Below, in pieces: positions 59,176 through 64,000 of a stretch of DNA of 64,000 nt. This DNA is from Beta vulgaris subsp. vulgaris (Eukaryota > Streptophyta > Magnoliopsida > Caryophyllales > Amaranthaceae), in the NCBI RefSeq assembly GCF_026745355.1, contig NC_079208.1, positions 56,433,276-56,497,275 on the forward strand, read 5' to 3'. How positions within the stretch are numbered: the stretch's first letter is position 1; every line of letters begins with the position of its first letter. Made by a program: the position numbers and the translations under genes. The notes beneath the pieces are model-generated. The model saw only the letters and a list, made by a program, of their open reading frames with translations. It was not told the DNA's origin and made no database searches.

Positions 59176-61404
59176 AAAAAAGTCTGTCATAATGCAAGAG
59201 TGAACTCCAAGCTTTCCTCCATATATAACTTGCCCACCACGTTTCATAAGAAGCAACTATACCACAGAATGTAAAATGTCACAAGGGCTTCATGTTGCAA
59301 TATGTCTGTAAAAATATATAAAATGTGCATAGCCAAACCTCATCAAATGCTTCAAATATATCAATGCTTGGTTGATGTATAGTGCAGACCACTGTTCGAC
59401 CTGTATCAACAGTATTACGAACTGTTCTCATCACTATAGCTGCTGCTCGTGCATCAAGACCTGATGTCGGTTCATCCATGAAGATTATTGAAGGATTTGC
59501 AACAAGCTCTACTCCAATGGTCAGTCTTTTCCTTTGCTCTGTTGATAGGCCAGTAGTCCCAGACAATCCCACCAAAGCGTCTTTAAGATTATCAAGCTCT
59601 ACAAGCCTCATGACTTCATTAACAAACTCCTGCAATCACATTGTAGCTTGTTAATTTCATAATCGAAATCACTACGATGGCCATGTAACGATTAATTTTA
59701 ACGCAACACTAACTTTTTTGGTTTCTTTACTGATTTCTTTTGGAAGGCGAAGCGAAGAAGAGAACCAGAGAGACTCCTCCACTGTTACTTGAGGAGAATG
59801 TATATCAGTCTGCTCAACATATCCTGATATCCTGGCAAAAGTTTGTTGCACTTTAGGATAACCTGAAATCCTAATGTCTCCTTCTATGTATCCGCCTGTT
59901 TTTCTGCCAGCAAGCACATCCATCAAAGTGGTTTTTCCTGCTCCACTTGATCCAACTAATGCAGTAAGAACTCCTGGAGAGAAAACTCCACTCAGATTTG
60001 ACAGCAGCTGCAACTTCTTTTCTGGTAGACCTTTTGCCTTCATAGCCTACATTATATGCAGCTTGAGTATGTAAACTTAAGCTGATAATGAGTATTTCAC
60101 GACAGACATATAAGGATGGAAATTGGCTAATTACTTTTGGCATGTCAACAAAGTAATTGACATTATGAAATGTCATACTCAGTGGTTGAAATGGAAGAAT
60201 CATTCCCTTCGTTGACCCCATGTTGGAGCAAACTCCATTAGATATGGACACCTTATCTTTGCCTGCATAGAAAGTACACACTTTAGGGGACTGCAGTACT
60301 TTCTACAGGTAATATACTTGTCAGGAAAGTCATAATACAAGTCAATAGTGTCAAATGTAAATGTCAAGCGTACCATTGTCTGAAGCGTCAGCTAGGATCA
60401 CAGTTTGGGCTTTCTTTAGAGCTGTGATGAAGCAAAGAGAGGAAGCAACCCAATTACAGTTAATGTTGTGCTAAAAATATACAATATTTCTAGTGTAACT
60501 ATGTTGTTGGACATGTGTACTTACGTTTCAGGTAGGTCAAGGCTAGTGTAACTATGTTGTTGAAAACAAGTGCATACAGTAACAGAGCAGCAATACCAAT
60601 CCAGTACCAACCACCATCAGTTGGTATATCATGTATGTTGAGGACATTCACCCCAACTGTAGCTGTAGCGTTTCCTGAGGACTGAAATGCATGAATAGAG
60701 TTTAGTTGATGCTTGCACGAAAAAATAGAGTGCGGGGCAGAGAGGGGGGAGGGTTGGCATAACCAGATACAATAAGAAGCTACCTGCATCCATCTAGTGG
60801 CAGTAAATTCATTTACAGAAATTGCACTTTGAGCATAGGATAGGGGTGACACCCAATATGCCCAACTCCACCAGGGCTTAATCATATCTGAAATGTACAC
60901 AACCAATATCAGCAACGGTCCTAGCTATCCATTTTCATAATTTCCTAAGAAATTCAAGAGGCTTGCCTTTTGGAAGAATAAAGCCACCCAAACAGAGCAC
61001 AACAAGGAGTACAAATGAAGAACAAGTATTGGCAATGACCATATCTCTTGCTAGTGTAGCTATCATCCGGAAGAGACCCAATGCCATTTGGTGGATTATA
61101 AATAGCAGCAGCATAAAACGGAAAAATCTGTAGGAAAAACAAATATTCATATTTTAGTTTTTTTTTTGTTTTCTTTCTACAAGTCTAGACGAAGTTCTAT
61201 TAAGTTGGATGTACCTTTCAGTTGCAGGAGCAAATCCAACTGTGTAATACACAACGCATGTCCAAACAACAGATTCAAGGACAGAATATGGCACACGCAG
61301 AAGCCAGCTCGAAAGTGACCATGCCCAAGCAGGATAGAAGCAATTGTCTCTTTGCTTGTAAAAGACGGGGAGTCGAGTTATCATGAGAGACAGCTCTGAA
61401 AGTC

Positions 61405-61420
61405 CATTAACATCATATGT
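61405..61420 (-). other. ABCG lesion 2: single-base deletion
   Basis: Within exon 61215-61530 the frame gives [12 protein letters not shown] and then a stop, while the conserved continuation ([17 protein letters not shown]) lies in the next frame. The exon is 316 nt where 317 would keep phase with both neighbours, so one base is missing after CATATGATGTT. Confidence 0.85.
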
Positions 61421-62006
61421 ACAACCCCATAGAAAAGGCAGTTAAGATAGAGATTTCCATAAGTCACATCTGTAGCATGTAGCCTTGTCCGCAGGAAAGT
61501 TGTCCCAGTGATAAATCCCACGAATGCGACCTGTGAACAAGAGAAAAGAGACAGAAAGTGAGCCAAAGCAAATAAAGAGACCTAATTAGATTGATCATTT
61601 TTGAATGAGTGCACATAACATAAGGTCCCTGCGACCCTGCATGTGGAAATTTGACAGAAGTTCTTTTATGCTATAAAAGATCTACATGAAATGAGAAAAA
61701 GTAGTAGTTACCAAATGAAAAACAGATTAACTATAATGAAAAGAGAACCAGTGTCAGATATCCTTTCTAGTATGACTTCCTCCACATTTAGCTAAAATGA
61801 GTATCTAAATGTTCACAATAACTAATTGCAATTATGAAGCAAATTATTCTTAATGAAGACAAGACATATCTTACTTGACAGGTTCGGAATATATACAGGA
61901 AACTATGCCTGCGGATTAGTAAAATTTCTCGTGAAAAACAAGCCTTAAAAAGCTCCCATTTTGGTACAGCAAACATTGTTTTGGATAGAGCTAAAGGATG
62001 ACTCCA

Positions 62007-62022
62007 GTCTCCAGGATTTGTC
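62007..62022 (-). other. ABCG lesion 1: 7 bp tandem duplication
   Basis: On the minus strand CTGGAGA is followed at once by CTGGAG. The family frame runs up to this point (PYDKS) and resumes one frame over ([15 protein letters not shown]). The exon is 289 nt, and 282 without the extra 7 nt would be an exact 94 codons, matching the phase of both neighbours. Confidence 0.85.
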
Positions 62023-63927
62023 ATATGGAATAGATAGAGTATATCCAACTGTTCTCCCAAATCTAGAATTTCTGAATGCTTCAGCAATTTCTTGAGAGGA
62101 AACAAATTGATAAGGTTTTGAAGAATCTGCCCAATATTGCTCTTGATCCTTTTGTGAGGTAACCTACAAAGACAGACCAATTCACAGAAGATTATCACAA
62201 TGAACAAAAAACTGGAGAACAAAAATCATTCCATTAGAGAAATGGATGAAATGAATAGGATTATTACCTCTTGTAAAAAGTCTGCGACACCCTTACGAGG
62301 GGGCAACCGAAAACCTATTGATTCAAAGAATTGTAACACTTCTTCTCGAGGACCATGATAGACAATATTCCCTTCAGATAACAACATCAAATCATCAAAG
62401 AGTTCAAATGTTTCAGGTGCTGGCTGAAGAAGAGACATGAGTACAGTTCCTTCCATCTGGTGCACGAAGTTCCCTATGCATTTAACTATCTGGAATGTAG
62501 TTGAACTATCTAATCCAGTTGAAATTTCATCCATGAAGAGAGTTTTCTTAGGCCCCACAATCATTTCTCCTGCACACAATCAGCATCAGAGAAATGCTCA
62601 ATTAGAAACATAACAATTGAGTTCTACAGTTAATGTTGTCTTAAGTTCAAGTTGCATCCTCAAAGCTCGTTGATTCAAAATTGTGCTCCCAAGACTCAGA
62701 GGGACCAGAAAGACTTGGGAGGAGAAAGGTGAGTGAAAAGAATAGACAACCTGAAGTTACTCTCTTTCTTTGACCACCTGAAACCCCTCGATTCATGTCG
62801 TTACCAACAGCTGTATCAGCGCATATATCAAGGCCAAGAACTTTGAGAAGGTAGTCTGTTGAAATGCTGTGCCTTCTTCCAGCAACTGATAATGCCTGCA
62901 CATTTTATCAAATACTCCATGTGTTATTTTATTAGATATAACTCGATTCAGGGGGACAGTAAAGGTCATTTCTAAAGCAGAACCTTCATAAATGCATCAA
63001 TTTCTGGACTTGGACGTATTTTTGTTTGTTTCTCTAATCGGTCAATTTCCTCCATATATCCTGCAAAGCAAATAGATTCAAAAACTACAATGACGGGATT
63101 AAAGAAGAAACAAATTCAAAACATCATGCATCAAAGTTCTCGAAAGACAGATCACTAAGCAGAGATATGAAGTGGCAATTACTAGCATCTAGAGAATTTG
63201 TTACTTCTTATGAAGAGGGCTTTGCTTCATCTTTTAAGGGGGACAAAAATTATACTCACACTTGCACTTAACAATCTTTCCTTATATTTTGGTGCAAGTC
63301 TCCCCCTTAAGTATGAAAACTAACAGAACAATCTCCCCTTCAAATGTGAGTCCATACTCGAGAATGGAGGAGAGACAAGGAGGATGAGAATGCCACTAAC
63401 CAAGTCCAAGTGAGGTTCCATCCTAAACCAATTGATAATAGGAGTATCCCACATAGGTTATAAAGTAATCAAGATTTGCTTAAATTTTGAAACACCGCCT
63501 TGTAAAATCTTTGGGAAAATTCTGCTCCTCTACTAGTAATCTTTTCCTTGGGTTTCTTAAAGGTGTTTTTATTCATTTAGCCATCACTATCTACAAAATA
63601 TATAGAAAGGTCTTTAAGAATATAAATCACTGGAAGTAAAACTAATTACAAATATTAGGTGAACCTGCACTTTAGGATTGATTATTGTTACTACTGCCTA
63701 ACAAAAGGTTGTTCAGTTTTTGAGCCCTGCCACTGATTTCAGGTCAGTTAGTTACAAATTTTACCTGAAAAAGATTCGCTTGCGCCTTGACATCTAGCAG
63801 CAAAATCGAAAGCTTCTCTCACTGTTAGCTCGGCAATGTGATCATCTGTTTGACTTACGTAGGCTGAAGTTCCTTCCACGGCAAAATCACCCAGTTCATG
63901 GCCATTGTATGTAATTGTGCCACTCCT

Positions 63928-64000
63928 CTGTAGATGTAAGCATCAGATAAGCAAAAGAAACTCCTAGTCTTTATTCACATAATCAAGTATGAGATATACT
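63928..64000. other. Right edge: intron of the ABCG copy
   Basis: Sequence 5' of the first visible ABCG exon (minus strand). It shows the splice acceptor CTACAG directly before 63927 and then intron sequence. The next upstream exon, with the first Walker A motif, is outside the window. Confidence 0.6.

Larger units (their letters stand above)
57100..63927 (-). pseudogene. PDR-type ABCG transporter, ABCG31-like, disabled, partial
   Basis: Twenty exons on the minus strand: 63765-63927, 62984-63060, 62751-62895, 62268-62569, 61875-62163, 61215-61530, 60967-61127, 60784-60887, 60525-60681, 60374-60421, 60262-60135, 60046-59714, 59629-59339, 59256-59173, 59005-58872, 58783-58550, 58177-58006, 57877-57790, 57647-57481 and 57366-57100. 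The 5' exons, including the first Walker A, lie beyond the window. Visible: first ABC signature VSGGQRKR and Walker [12 protein letters not shown]; first membrane domain; second NBD with [20 protein letters not shown] and [12 protein letters not shown]; the C-terminal end FLNFQRR. Full-size ABCG proteins export terpenoids, hormones or surface lipids. Sequence near the end is most like Arabidopsis ABCG31/PDR3, which acts in pollen coat. At least three lesions abolish the frame and two further indels scramble a segment, so it should not make a full protein. Confidence 0.85.

Overview
This is nuclear DNA of a flowering plant, most likely a eudicot. Genes are split by many AT-rich GT-AG introns. 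Plant-specific families are present (PPR protein, pleiotropic-drug-resistance ABCG transporter, PRISE-type reductase), and the intergenic DNA is full of plant transposons (copia and solo LTRs, LINE remnants, tRNA-derived SINEs, Stowaway-like and hAT-like MITEs). The general repeat texture made me think of Caryophyllales, but I cannot prove that from sequence alone.

Layout. 1-1181: no assignable gene. 1182-2708 (-): intronless P-class PPR gene. 3173-6302 (+): seven-exon ER-type cyclophilin, divergent from the PPR gene across a 464 bp promoter that holds a plant ER-stress element. 7061-8419: poly(A)-tailed retroelement insertion with a 14 bp target duplication. 8799-18586 (-): eleven-exon Smr-domain gene. 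18.6-27.6 kb: gene-poor, transposon-rich stretch (hAT-like element with 8 bp TSD, putative solo LTR, copia LTR remnant, broken F-box/LRR and RRM gene pieces, nested MITEs). 27678-30634 (-): two-exon pfkB/inositol kinase-like gene with a SINE in its intron. 31330-36937 (-): young, almost intact Ty1/copia element with a SINE inside one LTR. 37480-41450 (-): five-exon NudC/CS-domain gene. 41.5-47.9 kb: repeats. 47894-50745 (+): eleven-exon CAX-type vacuolar cation/proton exchanger. 50.7-55.5 kb: intergenic, with a MITE and plastid trnF debris. 55522-56688 (+): intronless PRISE-family reductase. 57100-end (-): PDR/ABCG transporter copy with several disabling lesions, running off the right edge.

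The order cyclophilin - Smr protein - inositol kinase-like - NudC-like - PRISE-like matches, as I recall, Arabidopsis At5g58710 to At5g58750. The window therefore looks like a conserved gene block inflated by transposons. The ABCG copy resembles ABCG31/PDR3 (At2g29940 as I recall), which lies near the paralogous cyclophilin At2g29960; that fits the same ancestral block.

The genes are ordinary single-copy plant genes and do not form an operon or pathway. I found no convincing undescribed system. The points most worth a second look are the decayed ABCG gene, the exact ER-stress element on the cyclophilin promoter, the internally deleted-looking retroelement at 7.1-8.4 kb, the gene-fragment cluster at 23.8-25.8 kb, and the CAATAAGTTC-repeat element at 43.1-44.3 kb. 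All exon structures were read by eye from splice consensus, phase and family conservation, without alignment software.
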